A DNA stretch of 46,226 nucleotides, from positions 1 to 46,226 of the forward strand of contig JAEUHR010000015.1 of assembly GCA_016794425.1 (NCBI GenBank), read 5' to 3'. The stretch's first letter is position 1. Every line of letters begins with the position of its first letter. Shown piece after piece: positions 1 to 7,816 of this stretch. The notes beneath the pieces are model-generated. The model was not told where the DNA came from and ran no database searches. It saw nothing but the letters and a program-made list of their open reading frames with translations. The translations under genes and the position numbers were made by a program. The DNA comes from Planctomycetota bacterium. GTDB taxonomy: Bacteria > Planctomycetota > UBA1135 > UBA2386.

Positions 1-1
1 C

Positions 2-598
2 CGCTGCCTGCACGGCGGCCGCGGCCCGACCTGCCTGGCGATGACCGGCGAGAACCGCTACCACGCGGTGCTGGGCTGGTCCGACTGCGTGCGCGTGCAC
101 CCGAGCAACCTGGCGCCGCCGCTGCTGGCGCTCGGCGCCGACTACACGACCACGAAGGGCGGCACCGAGCGCCGGCGCACGTTCGCCGAGCTGTTCCCGG
201 CCGAGCCGCGCGCCGAGGCGCCCGAGCACACGCTCGAGGCCGGCGAGATCGTGACCGCGATCCACGTGCCGGCGCAGCCGGCCGGCACGCGCACCGCCTA
301 CTGCGAGAGCCGCGAGAAGCACACGTTCGACTGGGCGACGACCGCCTGCGCGGTGCGCCTCGTGCTCGACGGCGGCGTGGTCCGCGACGCCGCGCTGGTG
401 CTCGGCGCGGTCGCGCCGGTGCCGCTGCCGCGGCCGCAGGCGGCCAGGCTGCTGGTCGGCCAGAAGCCGAGCGAGGCGTTGTTCGAGAAGGTCGCCGACG
501 TGGCGTTCGCCGGCGCTGCCCCGCTGCTGCACAACGCCTACAAGCTGCCGATCGGCAAGGCCGTCGTGCGCGAGGCCCTGCAGCGGGCCACGAGGTGA
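2..598 (+). CDS. Xanthine dehydrogenase/aldehyde oxidoreductase family, FAD-binding subunit (5' end missing)
   Basis: Medium (FAD) subunit of a molybdenum hydroxylase, which passes electrons from the 2Fe-2S subunit through FAD to the acceptor. The reading frame is open to the left edge, so the N-terminal half of the FAD domain lies outside. The visible part begins with a Cys-containing segment leading into GENRYHAVLG, then a Pro-Ser-Asn-Leu-Ala-Pro segment and LLALGA, as in the YagS/CoxM-type FAD-binding domain. The later part matches the CO-dehydrogenase flavoprotein C-terminal domain. The ATG at 41 is internal, because the conserved motif starts upstream of it. The gene ends 4 bases before the next one, so it probably belongs to an operon with Mo- and FeS-subunits to the left. 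The substrate cannot be told from this fragment. Confidence 0.85.
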   Translation, partial: RCLHGGRGPTCLAMTGENRYHAVLGWSDCVRVHPSNLAPPLLALGADYTTTKGGTERRRTFAELFPAEPRAEAPEHTLEAGEIVTAIHVPAQPAGTRTAYCESREKHTFDWATTACAVRLVLDGGVVRDAALVLGAVAPVPLPRPQAARLLVGQKPSEALFEKVADVAFAGAAPLLHNAYKLPIGKAVVREALQRATR

Positions 599-602
599 TG
601 CC

Positions 603-842
603 ATGGAGATCCGACCGAAGACCCATCAGGACCTGCTGGACCGCCAGGCCTGCCCGTCGCTGCTGATGAAGCACATCCTGACGCACGGGCTCGACGAGGT
701 CGTGCACGACGAACGCCGCTCGCCGGGCGACGGCTACTACTGGTGCGCCAGGACCTGCACCTGCGTCGGGCCCGACGACCAGGTCGTGCACCCGAGCCGC
801 TGCGGCCCGAGCCGGGCCTGCTACGACGGCCCGCAGGCGTGA
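603..842 (+). CDS. Small Cys-rich protein of unknown function
   Basis: A 79-residue protein starting at ATG 603, four bases after the FAD subunit stop, so probably cotranscribed with it. The N-terminal half (about 1-45) is charged and helical-looking. The C-terminal half has C48, C52, C54, C67 and C73 in a C-x3-C-x-C-x12-C-x5-C pattern, plus a lone C17. This spacing suggests a small metal- or FeS-binding knot, but no established family is recognised. There is no signal peptide. Its place next to a molybdenum hydroxylase subunit suggests an accessory or maturation role; that is inference from context only. Confidence 0.7.
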   Translation: MEIRPKTHQDLLDRQACPSLLMKHILTHGLDEVVHDERRSPGDGYYWCARTCTCVGPDDQVVHPSRCGPSRACYDGPQA

Positions 843-846
843 CGCC

Positions 847-1308
847 GTGAGGCTCACCGGCACCTGGCACGGAACCTACGTCTACGGCCCGCTCTACGGG
901 CCGCTCGCGAGCAAGGCCGTGCCGTTCACGATGAGCCTGACCGAGACGTGGCCGCGGCGCATCGCCGGCTACGTGCGCGACGACGCCACGAAGGGCGGCA
1001 TGCCGGAACGCGGCCGGGTGCTCGGTCGGCGCCGCGGCACGAGCATCGAGTTCGAGAAGACGATGCCGAACCACTACGTGATGCGGCCGGACGGCACGCT
1101 GGTGAGCCTGTCCGAAGCCGCTGCCGAACAGGGCGTCGAGTTGCCCGCGCGGATGCCGCCGCATCGGATCCGGTACGAAGGCACGCTGAGCGCCGACGGA
1201 CAGCAGATCACCGGCACGTGGCGGATCCCGATGCCCGGTGGCAGCGGCGAGAACGGACGCGGCACCTGGTCCGCCCGCCGCACCTCCGAGCTGCCCCTCG
1301 AGGTGTGA
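847..1308 (+). CDS. Hypothetical beta-rich protein
   Basis: A 153-residue protein with a GTG start at 847, four bases after the preceding stop, in the same apparent operon. It opens with a Gly-Thr-Trp-His-Gly-Thr-Tyr segment and has a second G-T-W near residue 127 and a third near 142. This G-T-W spacing recalls small beta-barrels that measure tolerance between added and control states, but no family is identified. There is no signal peptide, membrane segment or Cys. The function is unknown. The tight spacing suggests coexpression with the FAD subunit. Confidence 0.65.
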   Translation: MRLTGTWHGTYVYGPLYGPLASKAVPFTMSLTETWPRRIAGYVRDDATKGGMPERGRVLGRRRGTSIEFEKTMPNHYVMRPDGTLVSLSEAAAEQGVELPARMPPHRIRYEGTLSADGQQITGTWRIPMPGGSGENGRGTWSARRTSELPLEV

Positions 1309-1359
1309 TTTTCGCGCGCCGCACGCAGCACGCGGCGGCGTTCCGGTCCAGAGCGGGTG

Positions 1360-3873
1360 ATGTTCCCCTTCCGCACCGTCGAACTCGCCTTCCGGCGCTT
1401 CCAGACGCGGCGTGAGCCGCGGGCGCTGGCGTTCGTGTTCGACCGCACCGCGGCCGACCTGCTGGCGCTCGCGCGGCACGTTGCACCGCCCGGTACCGAG
1501 CCGGAAGACCTCGTGCAGGCGACGTTCGTGACCGCGATCGAGGCGGCCGGCTCGCACCGGACCGGCGAACGCGTGCTGCCGTGGCTGTGTGGCATCCTCG
1601 GCAACCACGCGCGCGCCGCGCGGCGCCAGGCACGGCGGCCGCTCGACGCGGCGCGGCTGCCGCAGCCGACTGCCGACGCCGCCGCCGGTGCCGAGGCGTC
1701 GGAGCTGCGCGCCGAACTGGCGGCGGCGATCGACCGCCTGCCCGAGGTCTACCGGCCGGTGCTGCGGCTCGTGCTCGCGCACGGGCTGCAGGCCAACGAG
1801 GTCGCCAAAGCCCTCGAACGGCCGGCCGGCACCGTGCGCGCGCAGGTCGCGCGCGGCCTCGAACTGCTGCGGCGGGCGCTGCCGGCGAGCCTCGCCGGTT
1901 CGGCCGCCGTCGCGGTCGCGACCGGCCGCGGCCTCGCCGCGGTGCGCACGGCCGTGCTCGGCGCGGCCGGCGGCACGGGGATCGTCACCGTCTCCCCGTG
2001 GTTCGGAGGTCTGCTCGTGCTGCACCAGAAACTCACCGCCGCGCTGGCCGCGGCTGCCGTCGTGTTGTCGTCGTACTGGATCCTGCGCGCGCCACCGCCG
2101 TTGCCGGTGCAGCCGATCGCGACCGAAGGCGCGGCGGCACCGGCGTCAGCGGACCTCACGGCTCTGCCGGTCGTCGACCCGCAGCCGGACCGCATCGCGG
2201 CGGCACCGACGCCGGCACCAGCCGCCGCCGAACCCGGCAGCGCCACCACCGGCAGCCTGGTCGTGCGCGTGCGCGCCGCCGACGGCACGCCGCTGCCGGG
2301 CATCGGCGTGGCCGTGTTCCCGTTCGCGGAGCTGCAGGACCTCGGCCGACGCATGGACTACGCGCCGACCGACGCCACCGGCACGGTGCGCTTCGACCAG
2401 CTCGCGCACACCGACTGGGCGATCGACGTCGACCGCGTCGGCATGGCCGGCGTCGCGACGCCGGCGCCTGGCCGAACGGTCGAGCGCGAGGTCACGATGC
2501 CGGCCGGGGTGCGCGTCGAGGGCCGCGTCGTCGACGCGCGCGGCACGCCGCAGGCCGCGGCCGAGATCGTGCTGCACGGCAGCCGCGCCGGCACGACCGT
2601 GGTCGCGCGCAGCGATGCCGCCGGCGCCTTCGCGCTGGCCGACCTGCCGGCAGGCGTCGAACTGCAGGCGCGCGCCGCGGGCCGCGCGCCATCGCTGGCG
2701 CACTCGGTGCGCGGCGCCGTCGGCACCACCACGGCGCTGGACCTGGTGCTCGGCGACGCGGGGCGCACGGTGCGCGGCGTCGTGCTGCGCGGCGACGGCA
2801 CACCGGCCGAGGGCGCGGTGGTCGCGATCCTGCCGGCGCGGGCCCGTGCGGCCGTGGCGGCAGAAGCGCAGCAACCGCAGCTGCGCGCGCAGTGGTGCCA
2901 CTGCGGCGCCGACGGCACGTTCGTCTGCGACGCCGTGGCGGCGGAACCGCAGCTCGTGTTCGTGCGCCTGCTGCCGTTCGCACCGACGTGGACCGAGGTC
3001 GACCCGACGCGCGACGACGCCACGGTCTTGCTCCAGCTGACGCCAGGCAGTGCGCTCGACGGCCGGGTCACCGGTGCCGACGGTCCGGTCGCCGGCGCCA
3101 CCGTGCTGGCGTGGCCGCTCGACGCAGCGCCGATCGGCTACCTGCAGAACCTGTTCGGCCTGCGCCACGCGACGACCGCCGCCGACGGCACGTTCCGGCT
3201 CGACGGCCTGACGCCGGGCAGCCATTCGGTGCGCCTGCTGCAGGGCACGAGCCTGCTGCGGCAGGAGACCGTGACGCTGGCCATCGGCGCAACCGCGACG
3301 TGGCAGGTCGACCTCGCCACCACGCCCGAACTGCGGATCGTGGTGCGCGGCGCGGCGCTGCCCGAAGGCCTGCAGCTGATGGCCCTGCTCTACCCGAACC
3401 CGCTGCGCGACGAAGTGCCGCCGGCGATGGCGCCGGTGCGGCGCCACGGCACCGCCGTGGTGTCGGTACCGCGCGATGGCGATGTCGACGTGGTCCTGTG
3501 CACGATGCCGGGCGGCCGGAGCCTGCTGCAGCTCGCGGCGGCACGGGCCGTGCCGCCGCACCAGACCGAGGTCGTGTTCGAGCTGCTGCCCGAGCAGCTG
3601 CCGCGCCGCGGCATCGCCGGCCGCCTGGTCGACGCGCAGCGCGCGCCGCTCGCCGGCCGCACGGTGACCGCCGCGCGCAGCGACGGCAGCGGCCTCGTCG
3701 TGCGCCTCGACGCAACCACGGCGGCCGACGGTTCGTTCGTGCTGGGGCCGCTGCCGGCCGGCCGCTACACGCTGTTCGAAGGCGTGGCGGGCATGCCGCA
3801 GCAGGTCGGCGAGGCCGTGCTGACGACCGAGCGCGACGAGCGCCTCGGCGACCTGGTGCTGCGGCCGCACTGA
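1360..3873 (+). CDS. Membrane-anchored ECF-type sigma factor fused to carboxypeptidase-regulatory-like repeats
   Basis: An 837-residue fusion. Residues about 22-92 resemble sigma-70 region 2 (the GTEPEDLVQATFV segment). Residues about 120-172 resemble region 4, with the LPEVYRPVLRL segment and an HTH ending ERPAGTVRAQVARGLELL. A hydrophobic helix follows at about 222-242. A Pro/Ala linker then leads to about five carboxypeptidase-D regulatory-like (transthyretin-fold) repeats, recognisable by recurring G-x-V-x-D-A-x-G-x-P-x-A-x-A segments. Predicted topology: sigma module in the cytoplasm, repeats in the periplasm. ATG 1360 is preferred over the overlapping GTG 1357. No anti-sigma gene is adjacent, so control may be built into the protein (inference). 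Similar fusions are common in Planctomycetota. Confidence 0.85.
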   Translation: MFPFRTVELAFRRFQTRREPRALAFVFDRTAADLLALARHVAPPGTEPEDLVQATFVTAIEAAGSHRTGERVLPWLCGILGNHARAARRQARRPLDAARLPQPTADAAAGAEASELRAELAAAIDRLPEVYRPVLRLVLAHGLQANEVAKALERPAGTVRAQVARGLELLRRALPASLAGSAAVAVATGRGLAAVRTAVLGAAGGTGIVTVSPWFGGLLVLHQKLTAALAAAAVVLSSYWILRAPPPLPVQPIATEGAAAPASADLTALPVVDPQPDRIAAAPTPAPAAAEPGSATTGSLVVRVRAADGTPLPGIGVAVFPFAELQDLGRRMDYAPTDATGTVRFDQLAHTDWAIDVDRVGMAGVATPAPGRTVEREVTMPAGVRVEGRVVDARGTPQAAAEIVLHGSRAGTTVVARSDAAGAFALADLPAGVELQARAAGRAPSLAHSVRGAVGTTTALDLVLGDAGRTVRGVVLRGDGTPAEGAVVAILPARARAAVAAEAQQPQLRAQWCHCGADGTFVCDAVAAEPQLVFVRLLPFAPTWTEVDPTRDDATVLLQLTPGSALDGRVTGADGPVAGATVLAWPLDAAPIGYLQNLFGLRHATTAADGTFRLDGLTPGSHSVRLLQGTSLLRQETVTLAIGATATWQVDLATTPELRIVVRGAALPEGLQLMALLYPNPLRDEVPPAMAPVRRHGTAVVSVPRDGDVDVVLCTMPGGRSLLQLAAARAVPPHQTEVVFELLPEQLPRRGIAGRLVDAQRAPLAGRTVTAARSDGSGLVVRLDATTAADGSFVLGPLPAGRYTLFEGVAGMPQQVGEAVLTTERDERLGDLVLRPH

Positions 3874-3904
3874 GCCATCCAGGGTCCAGTTCGAGGCGGT
3901 TGCG

Positions 3905-5029
3905 TTGGCGGCGGCGATCGCGTCGCATGCGGCGGTGCCGGCTCCCCCCCGCACCTCCTGGCAACGCTGGCGCCGGCGGCTGCTGCTCGCGGTCGCGGCG
4001 TCCGCGTTCGCGCTCGGCGCCGCCGAGGCCACGCTGCGGCTCGCGGCGTGGTTCGGCCACGACGACGAACTCGTGCGCTGGCGCCAGCAGTCCGCGGCCG
4101 GCGCTGCGCTGGCGCCCGGCCAGCCGGTGCGGCTCGGCCAGATGGTGCGGCCGGCGGCCGATCCGGCGATCGTCTACGAACTGCTGCCGCAGCTCGACGT
4201 CGAGTTCCAGCGCCACCGCGTCGTCACCGGCGCGCGCGGCTGCCGCGGCGGCGACCCGCCGCTGCCGCGGCCCGACGGCGCGTTCGTCGTGCTGGGGCTC
4301 GGCGACTCGGTGCTGTTCGGGTCCGGCGTCGCGACCGAGGCGACGTTCCTGGCGCGGCTGCAGCAGCGGCTCGCCGCGCACCTGGCGCCGCGCCCGGTCG
4401 TCGCGGTCAACACCGGTGTGCCCGGCTACAACACGGCGATGGAGGTCGCGACGCTGCGCGCGAAGTGGCTCGACCTGCGGCCGGACATCGTCGTGATCGA
4501 CTTCGTCGACAACGACTTCGACCTGCCGAACTTCCTGCTGCTGCCGCCGGACCCGCTGCGGCTGGACCGCTGCTTCCTCTACGACCTCGCCTACCGCACG
4601 CTGCGCCAGGGTCGGCGGCCGAACGGCCCGCTCGAACCGGCGCCGATGCAGGACCGCTTCCGCTTCGTGTCGGATCCGGACCGCGTGCCCGCGGCCTACC
4701 GCACGATGGTCGGCCCCGCCGGCTACCGCCGCGCGCTCGAGCAGCTGGTCGAGCTGGCGCGCGCGCACGGCTTCCGTGTCGTCGTCAGCTGCCACACCGC
4801 GATCGACCCCGAAGCCCGCGCGATCGCCACGGCGCTGGGCCTGCCGATCGTGACCGCCGAGGCGCGGCAGCGCGCCTGGCTGCACGAGCACGGCGACCCG
4901 GCGCTGCGCGACTCGGCGCTGGTCGTGGCCCCCGACGACCTGCACCCGAGTGCGATCGGCCACGACCTGCTGGCCGAGGAGCTGTTCACGTTCCTGGTCG
5001 CGAGCAGCTGGCTGCCGGCCGGAAAGTGA
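3905..5029 (+). CDS. SGNH/GDSL-type hydrolase, membrane-anchored
   Basis: A 374-residue protein with an N-terminal hydrophobic helix (about residues 24-42) after an Arg-rich stretch, so probably anchored with the catalytic domain outside. The SGNH hydrolase blocks are visible: LGLGDSVLFGSG with nucleophile S135, NTGVPGYN (block II Gly), DFVDNDFD (block III Asn), and the C-terminal DDLHPS with D344 and H347. The family comprises esterases and acetyl hydrolases acting on lipids, sugars or polysaccharides; the substrate cannot be assigned. The start is uncertain: TTG 3905 gives the longest form and GTG 3935 is an alternative. It overlaps the convergent beta-hydroxylase gene by 44 bases. Confidence 0.8.
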   Translation: MAAAIASHAAVPAPPRTSWQRWRRRLLLAVAASAFALGAAEATLRLAAWFGHDDELVRWRQQSAAGAALAPGQPVRLGQMVRPAADPAIVYELLPQLDVEFQRHRVVTGARGCRGGDPPLPRPDGAFVVLGLGDSVLFGSGVATEATFLARLQQRLAAHLAPRPVVAVNTGVPGYNTAMEVATLRAKWLDLRPDIVVIDFVDNDFDLPNFLLLPPDPLRLDRCFLYDLAYRTLRQGRRPNGPLEPAPMQDRFRFVSDPDRVPAAYRTMVGPAGYRRALEQLVELARAHGFRVVVSCHTAIDPEARAIATALGLPIVTAEARQRAWLHEHGDPALRDSALVVAPDDLHPSAIGHDLLAEELFTFLVASSWLPAGK

Positions 5030-5525
5030 CGATCAGCACGTCGCGCGGCGCCGCGGTGTGGTTCCAGGCTTCGTGCTCGAACGTGTCGTCGAACACGAGG
5101 CAGCGGCCCTCCTGCCAGCGCCGCGTCTCGGCGCCGAAGCGGATCGCGGCGTCGCCGGCGGGCACGACGAGGCCGAGGTGGCAGCGCAGCACGGCGGCCA
5201 GCTCGCCGCGGTGCGGATACAGGTGCGTGCCGGGCAGGAAGCGCGAGAAGCCGGCATTGACGAGCCCGGGCACGGCGGCACAGACCGCCGTCGTCGCCGG
5301 ACAGCGCCGGCGGTGCGCCGCGCTGGCCGCCGGCGTGCCGAGCAGCGCGTAGTACCGCCAGCCGCGTTCGTCGTAGCGGCCGTCGATCGAGGTCAGCGAA
5401 TCGGGCGCCTCCGGCCACTCGTCGTCGCGCAGCGCGAGCACCTCGGCGCGGATCGCCGCGTGCGCAGCCGCCAGCGCGAGCGCACACGGCACCGCCGCGG
5501 CGTCGTGGAACGGCGACGCGGTCAC
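4986..5525 (-). CDS. Aspartyl/asparaginyl beta-hydroxylase family dioxygenase
   Basis: A 179-residue Fe(II)/2-oxoglutarate-type protein. The family core is visible: GFSRFLPGTHLYPHRG (first iron His region), LRCHLGLVVP, and GRCLVFDDTFEHEAWN (second iron His followed by the conserved Trp-Asn). Family members hydroxylate Asp/Asn or related side chains; some prokaryotic members act on lipids. GTG 5525 is chosen as the start because it overlaps the stop of the upstream peptidase as GTGA, typical of translational coupling. A longer form from ATG 5561 would overlap the peptidase by 40 bases. The substrate is unknown. The 3' end runs into the convergent SGNH gene. Confidence 0.8.
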   Translation of the reverse strand: MTASPFHDAAAVPCALALAAAHAAIRAEVLALRDDEWPEAPDSLTSIDGRYDERGWRYYALLGTPAASAAHRRRCPATTAVCAAVPGLVNAGFSRFLPGTHLYPHRGELAAVLRCHLGLVVPAGDAAIRFGAETRRWQEGRCLVFDDTFEHEAWNHTAAPRDVLIVTFRPAASCSRPGT

Positions 5526-7714
5526 CGCACGACCGTCAGCAGCTTCTGCAGCCGCAGCCACTGGAACTCGTCGGCGTGCGCCTTCACGGCGCGGTGCAGG
5601 CCGTGCGTCGACCGCGGGTACAGCATCAGCTCGAAGTCCTGCTTGCCCTCGGTCTGCAGCGCCCAGACCAGCTGCAGCACGTTCTGCATGTGCACGTTGT
5701 CGTCCATCGTGCCGTGCAGCAGCACCAGGTGGCCGTGCAGGTCCTTCGCGGCCTTGATCACCGACGTCGCGTCGTAGCCGGCGCGGTTCTGCTGCGGCGT
5801 GCGCATGTAGCGCTCGGTGTAGATCGTGTCGTAGAGGCGCCAGTCGTAGACGCCGGCGCCGGCGAGCCCGAGCGCGAACTTCGTGCTGTGGGTCAACGCG
5901 TAGGCGGCCATGAACCCGCCGTAGCTCCAGCCGGCGATCGCGACGCGCGCCGGATCACCGCCGTGTTCGCGGCAGACGAAGTCGACCGCGTCCTCGAGAT
6001 CCTTCAGCTCCTGCACGCCGAGCTGGCGGTAGCAGGTGCCGGTGTCGCGCTGGCCGCGGCCGCTGGCCGAGCGCACGTTGGCCTGCAGCACCAGGAAGCC
6101 CTGCTGCGCCAGGAACTGGTGGTAGGTCGAGTGCGACCAGACGTCGGCCACGCTCGGCGCGTCGGGGCCCGAGTAGGTCGGCACGAACACCGGGTAGCGC
6201 TGCCCCGCCTGCCAGCCGTCCGGCAGGATCACGCAACCGTCCAGCGCGTAGCCGTCGCGGGCCGGGATCGTCACGCGCCGGCGCTCCTGCAGGCCGAACG
6301 TGCGCGCGGCACTGCCGGGTTCGGCGTCGCCGATCGCGAGCACCTCGGCGCCGGTCGCGGCGTCGAGCAGCCGCACCGTCGGCAGCCGGTCCATCGCCGA
6401 CCAGCGGTCCAGCACGAACGTGCCGGCGGCGTTCAGTTCGAAGCCGTGCGTGCCGACACCCGGCGTCACCACGACGCGGCCGGTGCCGTCGAGGCCGATG
6501 CGGTACAGGTGGCGGCCGGTCGCGCCGTGCTCGGTGCCTTCGTACCACACCACGCCGGCCGCTTCGTCGACGCGCACGATCGACCGCACCTGCCAGTCGC
6601 CGGCCGTGACCGCGCGCACCAGTTCGCCGCCGGCGCGGTAGTGGTAGACGTGCTGGTAGCCGGTGCGTTCGGAGCGCCACAGGAACGTGCCGTCGGCGAG
6701 CCACAGCGGCGGTTCGGGCCGGTTGACCCAGGTCGGCGACTCCTCGCGGATCCAGCGCACGGCGGCGCCGGTCGCCGGGTCGATCGCACACAGCTCGGCC
6801 CAGGTCTGGATCCGGTCCTGCACGATCGCGAGCAGCGTCTTGCCGTCCGGCGTCCAGTCGACGCGCACGACCAGCGCATCGGCCGGGAACGACGACAGGT
6901 CGACCCGCACGACGCGGCGGTCGGCCGGATGCGCGACCGACAGCCGCGCGGTCGGGTTCGGGTCGCCGGCCTTCGGGTAGTTGGCGACTTCGGTGACGAC
7001 GGACCGCTCTTCGTCGAGGAAACCCTCGGGCACGTGGTCGACCAGCGTGAACTCCTTGACGGCCGACTCGTCGAGGCTCAGGAACGCGAGCGCGCCGCCG
7101 GTCGGGCTCCACCAGTGGCCCTGGAAGTCGCCGCGGCCGTAGAGCTCTTCCTGGTAGACCCAGTCGAGCAGACCGTGGAACAGGTCGGGCCCGCCGTCCT
7201 CGGTGACGCGCCACGACGCCTTGCTGGCGACGTCGACGACGAACAGGTCGTTGTTGCGCACGAACGACGCCCGCGCGCCGTCCGGACTCAGGTGGAACTC
7301 GCGCTTCCTGCCGGTCGCGGCGCCGTCATCGGTCAGGCGGACCGCGTCGGCACTCTTGGTGCGCTGCGGTCCGCGCCCACCACCACCCTCGGCGGTGTCG
7401 AGCCACAGATCACCGTCGTGCACGAGCAGCACCTTGCGCGGCGCCGCCGGCACCGGCGCCGGCGCATCGGCCGGCTTCGGCCGCCGCTGCCGCACAGCCG
7501 GATCGAACCAGACCGCGGCCCCGTCGACCTCGAGTTCGAGGTGCACGCCGTCGGCGGCCCAGCGCGCGGTCGGCGTGCGGCCGACCCAGGCCAGGCGCTT
7601 CTGGCTGTCCGCGAACGTGAGCCGGCTCCGGGTCACGGCGGCTGGGTCCTGCGCGAGCAGGGACGGCGCCGGCGACGACACGAACCACAACGACAGCAGC
7701 AGCAGGGTGCGCAT
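5522..7714 (-). CDS. Secreted S9 family peptidase (dipeptidyl peptidase IV-like)
   Basis: A 730-residue serine peptidase with a Sec signal peptide ending near an Ala-Gln-Asp, then a DPP-IV N-terminal beta-propeller (about 40-480) and an alpha/beta-hydrolase domain. The catalytic triad is visible: S597 in GWSYGGF, D671 in GTMDDNVH and H704 in STHGL. The YQEELYGRGDF segment matches the Glu-Glu motif that binds the substrate N-terminus in DPP-IV, so release of N-terminal dipeptides is likely. It probably acts in the periplasm or outside. The start at ATG 7714 precedes a clear signal peptide; the open frame further upstream is only antisense to the aminopeptidase gene. It is coupled to the beta-hydroxylase and divergent from a leucyl aminopeptidase. 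Confidence 0.92.
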   Translation of the reverse strand: MRTLLLLSLWFVSSPAPSLLAQDPAAVTRSRLTFADSQKRLAWVGRTPTARWAADGVHLELEVDGAAVWFDPAVRQRRPKPADAPAPVPAAPRKVLLVHDGDLWLDTAEGGGGRGPQRTKSADAVRLTDDGAATGRKREFHLSPDGARASFVRNNDLFVVDVASKASWRVTEDGGPDLFHGLLDWVYQEELYGRGDFQGHWWSPTGGALAFLSLDESAVKEFTLVDHVPEGFLDEERSVVTEVANYPKAGDPNPTARLSVAHPADRRVVRVDLSSFPADALVVRVDWTPDGKTLLAIVQDRIQTWAELCAIDPATGAAVRWIREESPTWVNRPEPPLWLADGTFLWRSERTGYQHVYHYRAGGELVRAVTAGDWQVRSIVRVDEAAGVVWYEGTEHGATGRHLYRIGLDGTGRVVVTPGVGTHGFELNAAGTFVLDRWSAMDRLPTVRLLDAATGAEVLAIGDAEPGSAARTFGLQERRRVTIPARDGYALDGCVILPDGWQAGQRYPVFVPTYSGPDAPSVADVWSHSTYHQFLAQQGFLVLQANVRSASGRGQRDTGTCYRQLGVQELKDLEDAVDFVCREHGGDPARVAIAGWSYGGFMAAYALTHSTKFALGLAGAGVYDWRLYDTIYTERYMRTPQQNRAGYDATSVIKAAKDLHGHLVLLHGTMDDNVHMQNVLQLVWALQTEGKQDFELMLYPRSTHGLHRAVKAHADEFQWLRLQKLLTVVR

Positions 7715-7816
7715 GGCAGTGCGGCATGCTACGGAGCGCGGCGCGGGCGCACGAACGGCCGCGGCCTGGAAATCGCGCCGTTGCCCCGCCGCGGCGCGCC
7801 GCGCACGATGCGCGCG

